NCBI RefSeq assembly: GCF_034262375.1
Contig: NZ_CP139558.1
Span: 2,790,001 to 2,854,000 of the forward strand
Origin: Mucilaginibacter sabulilitoris
Lineage (GTDB): Bacteria; Bacteroidota; Bacteroidia; Sphingobacteriales; Sphingobacteriaceae
Reading direction: 5' to 3'
DNA length: 64,000 bases
Under the pieces are notes generated by a model that had not been told where the DNA came from, searched no databases, and worked only from the letters and a program-made list of their open reading frames with translations. Made by a program: the position numbers and the translations under genes. Shown here piece by piece: positions 46,077-53,639 of the stretch (position 1 is the first letter of the stretch; every line of letters starts with the position of its first letter).

Positions 46077-47336
46077 ATGAATATAAACACATTTAATGCT
46101 TTTAAAAGCCGCAACTACCGGCTTTATTTTGCCGGGCAATCCGTATCGCTCATAGGAACCTGGATGCAGAAAACCGCTGTAAGCTGGGTGGTTTACTCGC
46201 TCACACACTCGCAGTTTATGCTGGGTGTTACTTTATTCGCCAGTTTGTTCCCTTCGTTTTTATTTTCTTTTGTAGGTGGCGTTGTTGCCGACAGGTATAA
46301 TCGTTTCCGGTTATTGCTGGCTACCCAGGCGGCCTCAATGATACAAGCGGTATTACTTACCGCGCTGGTATTCTGGGGGCATTATGTGGTATGGGAAATC
46401 ATTGCGCTGAGCGCCATTTTGGGTGTTATTAACGCTTTTGATGTACCGGCCAGGCAATCGTTGGTATATGAGATGGTGAATAGTAAAGCCGACCTGCCAA
46501 ATGCCCTCGCGCTCAATTCATCAATGGTTAACCTATCGCGTCTTATCGGGCCCGGTATAGCAGGATTAGTACTCGAGAAATTTGGTGATACCGTGTGTTT
46601 CGGGGCCAATGCGTTAAGCTTTATAGCTGTAATAGGCTCATTGCTGATGATGAGGCTTCCAAAAACCGACTCTAAAAAACACGATAAAAACATCTTTTTC
46701 GAGTTAAAAGAAGGTTTTACCTATATCAGTAAAACGCCCTCTATTAAAGTTGTGCTGATTATGCTGGCCATGATCAGTTTAATGGTACTGCCTTTTAGTA
46801 CGTTGATACCGGTATATGCCAAGGACATTTTTAAAGGGACTGCGTCAACCTTTGGGGTGATTGATAGCGTGATAGGTCTGGGTGCATTTTCGGGAGCTAT
46901 ATTCCTGGCCTCGCTAAAACCGGGGCGCAATCTGAAAAAAATACTGGCTATTAATACCCTGATTTTTGGCGGCGGACTGGTTCTTTTTTCGCACATGCCC
47001 AGCTACCCACTGGCGCTGGTATTTGCAGCCATTACCGGTTTCGGGATGATGTCGCAGATTACCATCAGTAATACACTCATTCAAACCACGGTTGCTCCGG
47101 AGATGCGCGGAAGAGTGATCAGCTTTTATGCCATGGCTTTTTTTGGAATGCAGCCACTTGGCGGTTTGCTGGTTGGGTCGGTTTCACAATGGATAGGAAC
47201 TCCCGATACGGTGATGGCCGAAGGTGCGGTGGCTTTGTTGATAGGCTTACTGCATTTCCGGTTCCTGCGTAAACGCAAACTGAAAAAAGTAACAGCCCCA
47301 ACTTTAGAACAACAGCCTATAAATACACTTGCTTAA
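46077..47336 (+). CDS. MFS transporter (MFS_3, EntS-like)
   Basis: A 419-residue inner-membrane exporter with 12 predicted helices. The start NTFNAFKSRNYRLYFAGQSVSLIGTWMQ and the loop-2/3 motif GGVVADRYNRFRLLLATQ are typical of MFS_3, a subfamily that includes the enterobactin exporter EntS; FDVPARQSLVYEMV is another family mark. Following MarR and preceding an isochorismatase-like gene in the same operon, it may export a small aromatic or siderophore-like compound or drug; that is an inference. Confidence 0.9.
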   Translation: MNINTFNAFKSRNYRLYFAGQSVSLIGTWMQKTAVSWVVYSLTHSQFMLGVTLFASLFPSFLFSFVGGVVADRYNRFRLLLATQAASMIQAVLLTALVFWGHYVVWEIIALSAILGVINAFDVPARQSLVYEMVNSKADLPNALALNSSMVNLSRLIGPGIAGLVLEKFGDTVCFGANALSFIAVIGSLLMMRLPKTDSKKHDKNIFFELKEGFTYISKTPSIKVVLIMLAMISLMVLPFSTLIPVYAKDIFKGTASTFGVIDSVIGLGAFSGAIFLASLKPGRNLKKILAINTLIFGGGLVLFSHMPSYPLALVFAAITGFGMMSQITISNTLIQTTVAPEMRGRVISFYAMAFFGMQPLGGLLVGSVSQWIGTPDTVMAEGAVALLIGLLHFRFLRKRKLKKVTAPTLEQQPINTLA

Positions 47337-47351
47337 GAAAAATAAAAAACT

Positions 47352-47921
47352 ATGATAACTACATTAGATGAAAAAACAGCCCTTGTATTAATTGATCTGC
47401 AGAATATGGTAGTGCAGTTGCCATTAGCGCATCCGGTAGATGCGGTGATAGCAAACTCTGCTAAATTGCTGGCCGCTTTCCGCGCGGCTGAATTACCAGT
47501 AGTGATTGTAAATGTTAATCCGATAGGTTCTGCGGCGTCAAAAACGCGTAAGGATTCTAATAACAGGTCTTCGGGTGAAGCTTTACCAAAAGAAGCGCTC
47601 GAAATAACTCCGGAAATAAAAGTTGAGGACGGCGATATTTTTATAACCAAGCAAACCTGGGGCGCTTTTTACCAAACCCAATTGCATAATGAACTGCAGG
47701 AAAAAGGCATAACCGGCATAGTACTGGCCGGAATTGCAACCAGCATAGGCGTTGAGGGAACTGCCCGCTCGGCCAATGAGTTCGGTTATAATATCGCTTT
47801 TGCCAGCGATGCCATGACCGATTTGTTTCTCGACGCGCATACTAATAGCTTTAAATACATTTTCCCGCGTTTGGGAGAAGTTGGGACCACCGATGACATT
47901 ATTGAAAAGTTAATGAAGTAA
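47352..47921 (+). CDS. Isochorismatase-family hydrolase (cysteine-less type)
   Basis: A 189-residue alpha/beta hydrolase-like enzyme. The catalytic Asp is in ALVLIDLQNMV. At the place where nicotinamidase-type members have the catalytic Cys, the sequence reads GIATSIGVEGTARSA, with Gly. That resembles true isochorismatases (PhzD type), which use Asp and Lys without Cys. It lies 15 bases behind the MFS exporter in the MarR operon. A cytoplasmic enzyme; substrate unknown. Confidence 0.85.
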   Translation: MITTLDEKTALVLIDLQNMVVQLPLAHPVDAVIANSAKLLAAFRAAELPVVIVNVNPIGSAASKTRKDSNNRSSGEALPKEALEITPEIKVEDGDIFITKQTWGAFYQTQLHNELQEKGITGIVLAGIATSIGVEGTARSANEFGYNIAFASDAMTDLFLDAHTNSFKYIFPRLGEVGTTDDIIEKLMK

Positions 47922-47930
47922 TTTTGAAAT

Positions 47931-47971
47931 AAAACGGCGTTGGTGTTACTTATAAATCACGGCGCCGTTTT
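47931..47971. terminator. Bidirectional terminator between convergent genes
   Basis: Stem AAAACGGCG (47931-47939) with CGCCGTTTT (47963-47971), between the convergent isochorismatase and M15 peptidase genes; A/T tracts lie on each side. Confidence 0.7.
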
Positions 47972-47982
47972 AATGTTATATA

Positions 47983-48966
47983 CTATTTTGTTGAGGCACC
48001 ATTAGTATTTGGCGCAAGTTCAAAATGGAACAGGTCTTTCATGAAATTATAATTACCTCCCCAAGTTAGGCCCAGCTTAACCCCCATTTCTCCTAGTTTT
48101 TTAAGATCCTCGGTGTCATCCCAAACAATTTTACCATCACGGTATGGTACCAGGTCAAACGCAAGGCCTTTACTGTGCGAGCTATAAGCTCCTTTGAGCT
48201 TGGTAAGTCCGGCTTTATATAGCGAGTCTTGTAAAGCCGGCGACCTGTATCCTGAAGTAATTACCGTATTGATGCCCGCATCTTTTGCCTGGGCAATTAA
48301 TTTTTTAGCTAATTGCGCCACCTCAGGCTGCAAACCAACCATCGCCTCATTGTTTTTAGTTATAATGTCAAACAAGGCTTTGTTTGCAGCATCCTGCACT
48401 TTTTTCGGAGCTTTTGTTGATTTACCGAGCGCTGTAACCGTGTTTATTATTTTTTCCTTATCTGTTTTGGATGCATTGGGACTTGTGGCCAGTGCTGCAA
48501 TTTTATTGGTAGCTGAAACTCTTTGGGCTTCTGGAGCATCAGCCTTGAAAGCCAGCGCTATATAATTATTAATGATGCTTTCGCCCTTGTTTTCACTTTT
48601 TGAACCGGACTGGCTGTTTTTATAAGCTTGCAGGATTTCGCGGGCAGTCTTTTTTTCTGATGAATCTTTGCTTGATAGTTTTGAAGAAAGGCTAATTAAT
48701 GTTTGCAGTTCGGTGGCCTGTTTCTGTGCCTGGGCCTGGCTTTCTTTTTCGCGACGATCATAAACCATAGTGTAAGTTAAGCCTACAATAGCAATGAGTA
48801 CACTTGAAATAAAGGAAGATATAATTCCAAATTTGTCCCAGGCATCCTTGCCCGAATTGTCTTTTTCGAGCAGTTTATCTAATTTCTTTGAAATCGCATC
48901 AATCTGACTATCCGAGGTTTGATCTGGATCAGCGCCTTTTTTATTTTCAGATTTTCCGGTATCCAT
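47983..48966 (-). CDS. M15-family peptidase (D-Ala-D-Ala or L-Ala-D-Glu type), membrane-anchored
   Basis: A 327-residue protein with a cytoplasmic, charged N-terminus, one membrane helix (IISSFISSVLIAIVGLTYTMVY, about residues 48-70), a Lys/Gln-rich coiled-coil-like linker and a C-terminal M15 peptidase domain. Zinc and catalytic motifs are seen as TSGYRSPALQDSLYKAG, SSHSKGLAFDLVP and LFHFELAPN. It would trim peptidoglycan stem peptides in the periplasm. The linker region (NNYIALAFKADAPEAQRVSATNKIAA) is unusual and may bind another protein. Confidence 0.85.
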   Translation of the reverse strand: MDTGKSENKKGADPDQTSDSQIDAISKKLDKLLEKDNSGKDAWDKFGIISSFISSVLIAIVGLTYTMVYDRREKESQAQAQKQATELQTLISLSSKLSSKDSSEKKTAREILQAYKNSQSGSKSENKGESIINNYIALAFKADAPEAQRVSATNKIAALATSPNASKTDKEKIINTVTALGKSTKAPKKVQDAANKALFDIITKNNEAMVGLQPEVAQLAKKLIAQAKDAGINTVITSGYRSPALQDSLYKAGLTKLKGAYSSHSKGLAFDLVPYRDGKIVWDDTEDLKKLGEMGVKLGLTWGGNYNFMKDLFHFELAPNTNGASTK

Positions 48967-48992
48967 TTGTGATGTCAGCTATAGCATTGTAA

Positions 48993-49808
48993 TTACTTCG
49001 CTTTCTCATAAAAATTCTCAACGGCTTCCAGCGATTGCTTTTGATATTGAAGAGGAGAGCATCCGGCAAATTCGTTAAATGAGCGTATAAAATGTGACTG
49101 GTCGGCGTATTCGTTTTCATAGGCCAGATCGGTAAGTTTATCATGCCTGCCAAACCGCAGTTCGTTTAACGATGCCTGGAAACGCGAGATGCGTGAAAAC
49201 AACTTCGGCGAAACCCCCACATATTGCTTGAATTTGCGTTCAAAGCTCCGTTCGGAGAGTTGCAGCTCTGTTTGAAGATCCTTCATGGCAATACTACCCT
49301 TTGACTGTATAATACGTGTTATGGCAAATTGCATGGCTTTATCTTCGTGGCGGTTGTTCCGCATCAGCATAAAAAACAGGTAAGATGATAACAGTTCTAT
49401 CTGCTCTGGTATGGTACCGGCATCGGCTATCTGTTCGGATAGTAAAAAGCCATCGCGTTTTGCCTCCTGGTCAAGGCAGGTACAGCCATCTGTCAGTTCT
49501 TCGGCATCGTAGCCAAATATGGTTTTAATGGCGTTGGGGTAAAAGCAGATACCAATGGTACTAAAAGCTCCGCCAAAATGAATTTCGGCATGTCGTGTGG
49601 CCTGGCCGTATAAAAAAATATGTGGTAATTTTTTTCCGTATTGGTACATGGCACCCTTTTCGGGCGATTGGAATATTAAACCCGGGGCCCCCTCGGCAAT
49701 TGTACGGAATGACCGGGAAGGGATTTGCGTATCTCCGCTTTCCAGTGTCCAAAAGTATTGGATATAGTCTTTTAAATAATCGGGTGGCGGTATCTGACGG
49801 TATTCCAT
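48993..49808 (-). CDS. AraC-family transcriptional regulator (DUF6597-like N-terminus)
   Basis: A 271-residue regulator. The open frame reaches ATG 49844, but the ATG at 49808 (MEYRQIPPPDYLKDYIQYFWTLES) is the canonical family start and a TATATTTG promoter box overlaps the longer form, so transcription should begin just inside it. N-terminal sensor-like domain up to about 145; C-terminal helix-turn-helix: LQTELQLSERSFERKFKQYVGVSPKLFSRISRFQ, then YADQSHFIRSFNEFAGCSPLQY. Ligand unknown; possibly controls the alcohol dehydrogenase or the M15 gene. Confidence 0.87.
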   Translation of the reverse strand: MEYRQIPPPDYLKDYIQYFWTLESGDTQIPSRSFRTIAEGAPGLIFQSPEKGAMYQYGKKLPHIFLYGQATRHAEIHFGGAFSTIGICFYPNAIKTIFGYDAEELTDGCTCLDQEAKRDGFLLSEQIADAGTIPEQIELLSSYLFFMLMRNNRHEDKAMQFAITRIIQSKGSIAMKDLQTELQLSERSFERKFKQYVGVSPKLFSRISRFQASLNELRFGRHDKLTDLAYENEYADQSHFIRSFNEFAGCSPLQYQKQSLEAVENFYEKAK

Positions 49809-49845
49809 TTGGTATCCTCCTCCATGTTTTACTTTGGCAGCCATA

Positions 49846-49853
49846 CAAATATA
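49846..49853 (-). promoter_or_regulatory. -7 promoter box (TATATTTG) of the AraC gene
   Basis: A minus-strand TAnnTTTG match just before ATG 49844. The predicted transcription start (about 49840) lies downstream of that ATG and some 30 bases before the ATG at 49808, which decides the shorter start. Confidence 0.5.
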
Positions 49854-49901
49854 AAAAATATATCATATTATGTATCAGGTAATAACATCTTGGAGTAATG
49901 C

Positions 49902-49940
49902 AAAAAAGCGCCTTTCTGAGATTCAGAAAGGCGCTTTTTT
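49902..49940. terminator. Intrinsic terminator after the alcohol dehydrogenase gene
   Basis: A long perfect stem (AAAAAAGCGCCTTTCTGA with TCAGAAAGGCGCTTTTTT) and a GAT loop, with a T-run on either strand; ends the minus-strand dehydrogenase transcript. Confidence 0.9.
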
Positions 49941-49956
49941 GTCGCGGATGTTTTAG

Positions 49957-50997
49957 TTACAGCGTAGCCATATCAATCACAAACCTGTATCGTACGTCGC
50001 CTTTCAACATTCGTGCGTACGAAGCGGTAATATCTTTCATATCAATCATTTCTATATCAGAAACAATGTTGTGCTCGGCGCAAAAATCAAGCATTTCCTG
50101 AGTTTCAGGAATGCCTCCTATGCCTGAGCCTGCAACGCTTTTACGACCACCTAACAATGCAAATGGGTGAATAGAATATGGTTCTGACGGAACACCAACG
50201 CAAATATGAATACCATTTGTTCTTAATAACGACAGGTACAAATTCATATCATGCTCGGCAGAAACAGTATCAAGGATAAAATCAAATGAACCTTTAACGG
50301 CTTCAACCTGTGCCGGATCTGATGTTACCACAAAATGATGTGCGCCTAATTCTTTTGCGGCTGCTTCTTTTGATGCTGAGGTGCTTAAAACAGTTACTTC
50401 GGCACCAAAGGCTACTCCAAATTTTACGCCCATGTGGCCCAGACCACCCAGACCTAAAACGGCCAGTTTGTGCCCTTTGCCCACTTTCCAGTGACGTAAT
50501 GGTGAGTAAGTGGTAATACCAGCGCAAAGCAATGGCGCGGTAGCGGCCAATGGTAATTTGTCTGAAATGTGCAGTACAAACTCTTCACGAACTACTATAG
50601 TGTTTGAGTAGCCGCCATAAGTTGGTACCCCGTCCTTACCACGGCCGTTATATGTTTGCACGTTACCTTCAAGGCAGTATTGCTCCAGTCCGTCTTTGCA
50701 GTTTTCGCAAACTTGGCATGAGTCTACCATACAACCTACACCGGCAAGCTCATCAACCTTAAATTTCTTAACATGGTCGCCTACCTTTATTACTTTACCT
50801 ACTATCTCGTGACCCGGAACCATTGGGAATATTCCAGGGAACCAGTCATTTTTTATTTGGTGTAAGTCTGAGTGACAAACACCACAGTATAATATTTCCA
50901 GTTGAACATCATGCGGTCCAACTTCCCTGCGTTCAAAATCCCAGGGCGCTAAGTCTGTTTCAGCTGTTTGGGCTGCGTATCCTTTGGCTTGTATCAT
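49957..50997 (-). CDS. Zinc-dependent NAD(P) alcohol dehydrogenase (CAD family)
   Basis: A 346-residue medium-chain dehydrogenase. Catalytic-zinc ligands in CGVCHSDLHQIKNDW and the GHEIVG motif; structural-zinc cysteines in CQVCENCKDGLEQYC; nucleotide-binding LAVLGLGGLGHMGVKFG. The YjgB/cinnamyl-alcohol type usually reduces aldehydes with NADPH in the cytoplasm. Its own promoter box is at 51026-51033; an AraC regulator follows upstream on the same strand. Confidence 0.92.
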   Translation of the reverse strand: MIQAKGYAAQTAETDLAPWDFERREVGPHDVQLEILYCGVCHSDLHQIKNDWFPGIFPMVPGHEIVGKVIKVGDHVKKFKVDELAGVGCMVDSCQVCENCKDGLEQYCLEGNVQTYNGRGKDGVPTYGGYSNTIVVREEFVLHISDKLPLAATAPLLCAGITTYSPLRHWKVGKGHKLAVLGLGGLGHMGVKFGVAFGAEVTVLSTSASKEAAAKELGAHHFVVTSDPAQVEAVKGSFDFILDTVSAEHDMNLYLSLLRTNGIHICVGVPSEPYSIHPFALLGGRKSVAGSGIGGIPETQEMLDFCAEHNIVSDIEMIDMKDITASYARMLKGDVRYRFVIDMATL

Positions 50998-51025
50998 GTT
51001 TTTATTGGTTTTTGTTTTCGTTAAA

Positions 51026-51033
51026 CAAATTTA
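51026..51033 (-). promoter_or_regulatory. -7 promoter box (TAAATTTG) of the alcohol dehydrogenase gene
   Basis: Minus-strand TAnnTTTG match giving a leader of about 20-25 bases before the ATG at 50997. No confirmed -33 element. Confidence 0.45.
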
Positions 51034-51085
51034 TAACGGACAGCTTAAAGAACAGCTAAACGTTTCAAAGCAAAAATTATACTTT

Positions 51086-51973
51086 TCAAAGAGTTTTACG
51101 CAAAGCCATTGGTGTGAGGCCTGTGTGTTTTTTAAAAAAGTTGTTAAAGTACGATGCATAATCAAATCCGAGGCTACTGGCTATTTCCGTCACACTCCAG
51201 TCAGTATGGCTTAATAGTGATTTTGCTTCGGCCAAAACCCTGTCGTTGATATGTGCTGTGGTCGATCTGCCGGTAACCTCGCGCACGGCGGCATTTAAAT
51301 GATTTACGTGCACGGCTAACCTGTCGGCATAATCGCTGGCCTTTTTTAGCGCAAGGGTATACTGCGGCGAATCAACCGGAAATTGTTTTTCCAGCAAGCC
51401 TAAAAACAGCCTGGCTATACGCGACGCTGCTTTTTGAGGGGTAAAATAAGCCACGGCAGGCTGCATCTTAATAGCCTCATGTATCAGGAGGTTAAGGTGA
51501 TTGCGGATAAGCTCATATTTATACACATATTCGCTATCGAGCTCCTGCTGCATGCGTATAAAAATGCTTTTGAGATAATTGGTTTGTGCCTCATCAAGCA
51601 AATAAACAGGGTCGCCGCCGGCTTTAAACAGGTTTGATTCTTCCAGACTTTCCATGCGGTTGCCGGCTTGCAAAAACTCGTTGGTAAATACGCAAAAATA
51701 CCCTGACGACTGGTCAAAGTCGCCATCCCAGGAATAAGGAACCAGCGGATTGGTAAATACCAGCGCCGGCTTATTGATCTCGATTCCCCGGTTTGCATAA
51801 AGTAACTGGCTATTGCCATTTAATATTAAAGTGATCTTATAAAAATCGCGACGATTATAGGCGCTGAGGCTGCAATTATTTGAACGTGTTTCGGCTACCC
51901 TGAACTGAACGGGCTGTGTAGTTATATTTTCTAAATAATCATTGTTGATTTCGGCTATTTTTAACCCTTCCAT
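51086..51973 (-). CDS. AraC-family transcriptional regulator
   Basis: A 295-residue regulator if started at the ATG at 51973 (MEGLKIAEINNDYLEN); the frame is open to 51994. A TAACTTTG promoter box (51977-51984) overlaps the longer form, so the shorter start is favoured. Cupin-like N-terminal sensor (PALVFTNPLVPYSWDG; GYFCVFTNEFL) and a C-terminal AraC domain (LAEAKSLLSHTDWSVTEIASSLGFDYASYFNNFFKKHTGLTP). It is 89 bases upstream of the alcohol dehydrogenase gene on the same strand and probably regulates it. Confidence 0.87.
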   Translation of the reverse strand: MEGLKIAEINNDYLENITTQPVQFRVAETRSNNCSLSAYNRRDFYKITLILNGNSQLLYANRGIEINKPALVFTNPLVPYSWDGDFDQSSGYFCVFTNEFLQAGNRMESLEESNLFKAGGDPVYLLDEAQTNYLKSIFIRMQQELDSEYVYKYELIRNHLNLLIHEAIKMQPAVAYFTPQKAASRIARLFLGLLEKQFPVDSPQYTLALKKASDYADRLAVHVNHLNAAVREVTGRSTTAHINDRVLAEAKSLLSHTDWSVTEIASSLGFDYASYFNNFFKKHTGLTPMALRKTL

Positions 51974-51976
51974 GCT

Positions 51977-51984
51977 CAAAGTTA
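51977..51984 (-). promoter_or_regulatory. -7 promoter box (TAACTTTG) 3 bases before ATG
   Basis: Minus-strand TAnnTTTG match separated by only three bases (AGC) from the ATG at 51973. Suggests a leaderless message. Confidence 0.4.
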
Positions 51985-52058
51985 AACATTTCAAAGAAAA
52001 AAATGCTTAGATGTACAATGCCTCCCTGTTGCTGCTGCCAAGTGTTCGCTGCAATATG

Positions 52059-52400
52059 TTATTGGTTTTGTAATTCCCTTACTTCTGCATAGCCACCGAG
52101 CTCATAAATGGGGCAGGAGGCAGCAATTTGAGTGGCTTGGTCAAGGTCATCAGCCTTTAACAGCAGGAATCCACCAACAATTTCTTCTCCTACCTGGTGC
52201 ATACCTTTGGTTATAACAGTACCGTCACCAGTAATTAAACGCCCCTCCAATGTTAATGAGTTTCCGCCGGCCAGATTACCTGCTGAACCCCATTTGTTTA
52301 GCCATGTGGTCCAGTTTTTACGATGGACACTTATTTCTTCCTCGGTATGATCATCTAACCTTCCGTCCGGCTCCCTGAACAACACAATGTAATTTTTCAT
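52059..52400 (-). CDS. YciI-family protein (DGPF domain)
   Basis: A 113-residue protein started at the ATG at 52400 (MKNYIVLFREPDGR), as in family members; the frame opens at 52448. Features: WTTWLNKWGSAGNLAGGN, TKGMHQVGEEIVGGFLLLKADDLDQATQIAASCPIYELGG. YciI-like proteins form small ferredoxin-like dimers of unclear function and often pair with regulators or sigma factors. Divergent from a MarR-like gene, which may control it. Confidence 0.88.
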   Translation of the reverse strand: MKNYIVLFREPDGRLDDHTEEEISVHRKNWTTWLNKWGSAGNLAGGNSLTLEGRLITGDGTVITKGMHQVGEEIVGGFLLLKADDLDQATQIAASCPIYELGGYAEVRELQNQ

Positions 52401-52466
52401 GTTTATTTTTTTTTCTACAAGAATAAAACGAAATCGATATAAATACAATGGTTTATTAAATAATTG

Positions 52467-52474
52467 TATATTTG
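52467..52474 (+). promoter_or_regulatory. -7 promoter box (TATATTTG) 3 bases before ATG
   Basis: TAnnTTTG match directly before TTT-ATG at 52478. Supports the ATG at 52478 over the in-frame TTG at 52472 and suggests a leaderless message. Confidence 0.4.
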
Positions 52475-52477
52475 TTT

Positions 52478-53095
52478 ATGCAACCATTAGTTGAATTAAT
52501 TACCTCCTGGCAAGCGTATACCGAGCAATTTCCCGACGCCAGTGTTGAAGGTTTTTGTTATAGCTATCTGTTAAATGTTAAAAAACAAAGCCAGCATACC
52601 GATTTGCAGCTTGCCGCACAGTTGGGTAAAGCCAACAGTATATTTAAAACGTATTACAAACTTGTGCTGCGCCAAATGCCGGGTATTGAGCTGGACTGGT
52701 ATTATTTTTTGGATATTATAGGAACGAAGCATGAACTCAGAAAAACCGATATTGTTAGTTTTACTTTGCTATTGGAGCCTACAACGGGTATTGATATTTT
52801 AAACAGGATGCTCAAAGCAGGTTTAATTAGCGAAAGGGTAGATCCTGCTGATAAAAGGGCACGTTTAATAAAGCTTACCACTCAGGGCAATGCTCTTTTG
52901 ATACGCTTAAATTTACTATTTGGTCAGATTGCTACCCTGGTACTATCATCAGTTTATGCTGATGATAAAGCCGTTATTTCCCTGGCATTATCCAAGCTTG
53001 TTCATGAGCAAACCCCAATGGTAACAGCTAAGAGCGGTAAAGGGATTGAAAGCATAGAACAGGTTATAAAACAACTGTCAGAGAAATCAAGATAG
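52478..53095 (+). CDS. MarR-like winged-helix regulator
   Basis: A 205-residue protein with a C-terminal MarR-type winged helix: VSFTLLLEPTTGIDILNRMLKAGLISERVDPADKRARLIKLT. The N-terminal 60 residues are a helical extension (TSWQAYTEQFPDASVEGFCYSYLL) absent in short MarR proteins. Divergent from the YciI gene; may repress it. Ligand unknown. Confidence 0.82.
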   Translation: MQPLVELITSWQAYTEQFPDASVEGFCYSYLLNVKKQSQHTDLQLAAQLGKANSIFKTYYKLVLRQMPGIELDWYYFLDIIGTKHELRKTDIVSFTLLLEPTTGIDILNRMLKAGLISERVDPADKRARLIKLTTQGNALLIRLNLLFGQIATLVLSSVYADDKAVISLALSKLVHEQTPMVTAKSGKGIESIEQVIKQLSEKSR

Positions 53096-53230
53096 CTAAA
53101 ATCGCACCGGGTAAAAATTTTATAAATGACACTGTCCTGACTTTTTATCCAAATCAGTTAAAAGATTATTTTTCAAATCGCTTGCATTACTTGTATCATA
53201 CCTGTTACATTTAGGGAAATTATAAACCAA

Positions 53231-53332
53231 ATGCAGAAACACATCCTAATTGTTTATCTACTGGTAGCCTGCAGCGTGGCAGGTATCATGATTAAATCCT
53301 TTGTTAAAAACCGGTATTTTAAAAAAGGTTAG
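53231..53332 (+). CDS. Small membrane peptide, 33 residues
   Basis: Reads MQKHILIVYLLVACSVAGIMIKSF followed by a basic tail (VKNRYFKKG). One hydrophobic helix with positive residues inside, as in small membrane peptides. A palindromic hairpin follows within 10 bases. No homology recognised; a chance frame is possible. Confidence 0.4.
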   Translation: MQKHILIVYLLVACSVAGIMIKSFVKNRYFKKG

Positions 53333-53340
53333 CATTTCTT

Positions 53341-53371
53341 TCCCTTAGGGTTTTCATAGTTCCCTAAGGGA
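53341..53371. terminator. Hairpin after the small peptide, possible terminator
   Basis: Perfect 10-bp inverted repeat TCCCTTAGGG with CCCTAAGGGA around an 11-base loop. Lacks a T-run on the plus strand; a short T-tract lies on the minus side. Confidence 0.4.
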
Positions 53372-53399
53372 AGAACAAACCAAGTGATTTGTTAATTAT

Positions 53400-53410
53400 C
53401 CCCCCCCCCC
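53400..53410. repeat. Poly-C homopolymer tract (11 C)
   Basis: A run of 11 consecutive C (G on the other strand) in an otherwise AT-rich stretch, upstream of the 53640 gene by about 230 bases and of its promoter box by about 170. Runs this long are prone to slipped-strand changes in length. Confidence 0.9.
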
Positions 53411-53576
53411 AGATTTGGTTTTAAAGCAGTTGAGTTTGTGTCAGAATTAAAATAATCGGATGCTTAATGTTGTTTAAGTATTTATAATTTAATTGCACAG
53501 GACATCCAGGCGGTCACCCATCTTAAAATTTAACATCCATTTTATATTTCTAAACCTACGTCCCGCTAAAAAATCG

Positions 53577-53584
53577 TATTTTTG
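53577..53584 (+). promoter_or_regulatory. -7 promoter box (TATTTTTG)
   Basis: TAnnTTTG match; predicted transcription start near 53590, about 50 bases before the ATG at 53640. It lies inside the N-terminally extended frame from 53493 and so rules for the shorter protein. Confidence 0.5.
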
Positions 53585-53639
53585 CGCGTCTTTTCATCAT
53601 GTGACAGTTGCACAAACTACTAATAAAATCCCCGGGTGT

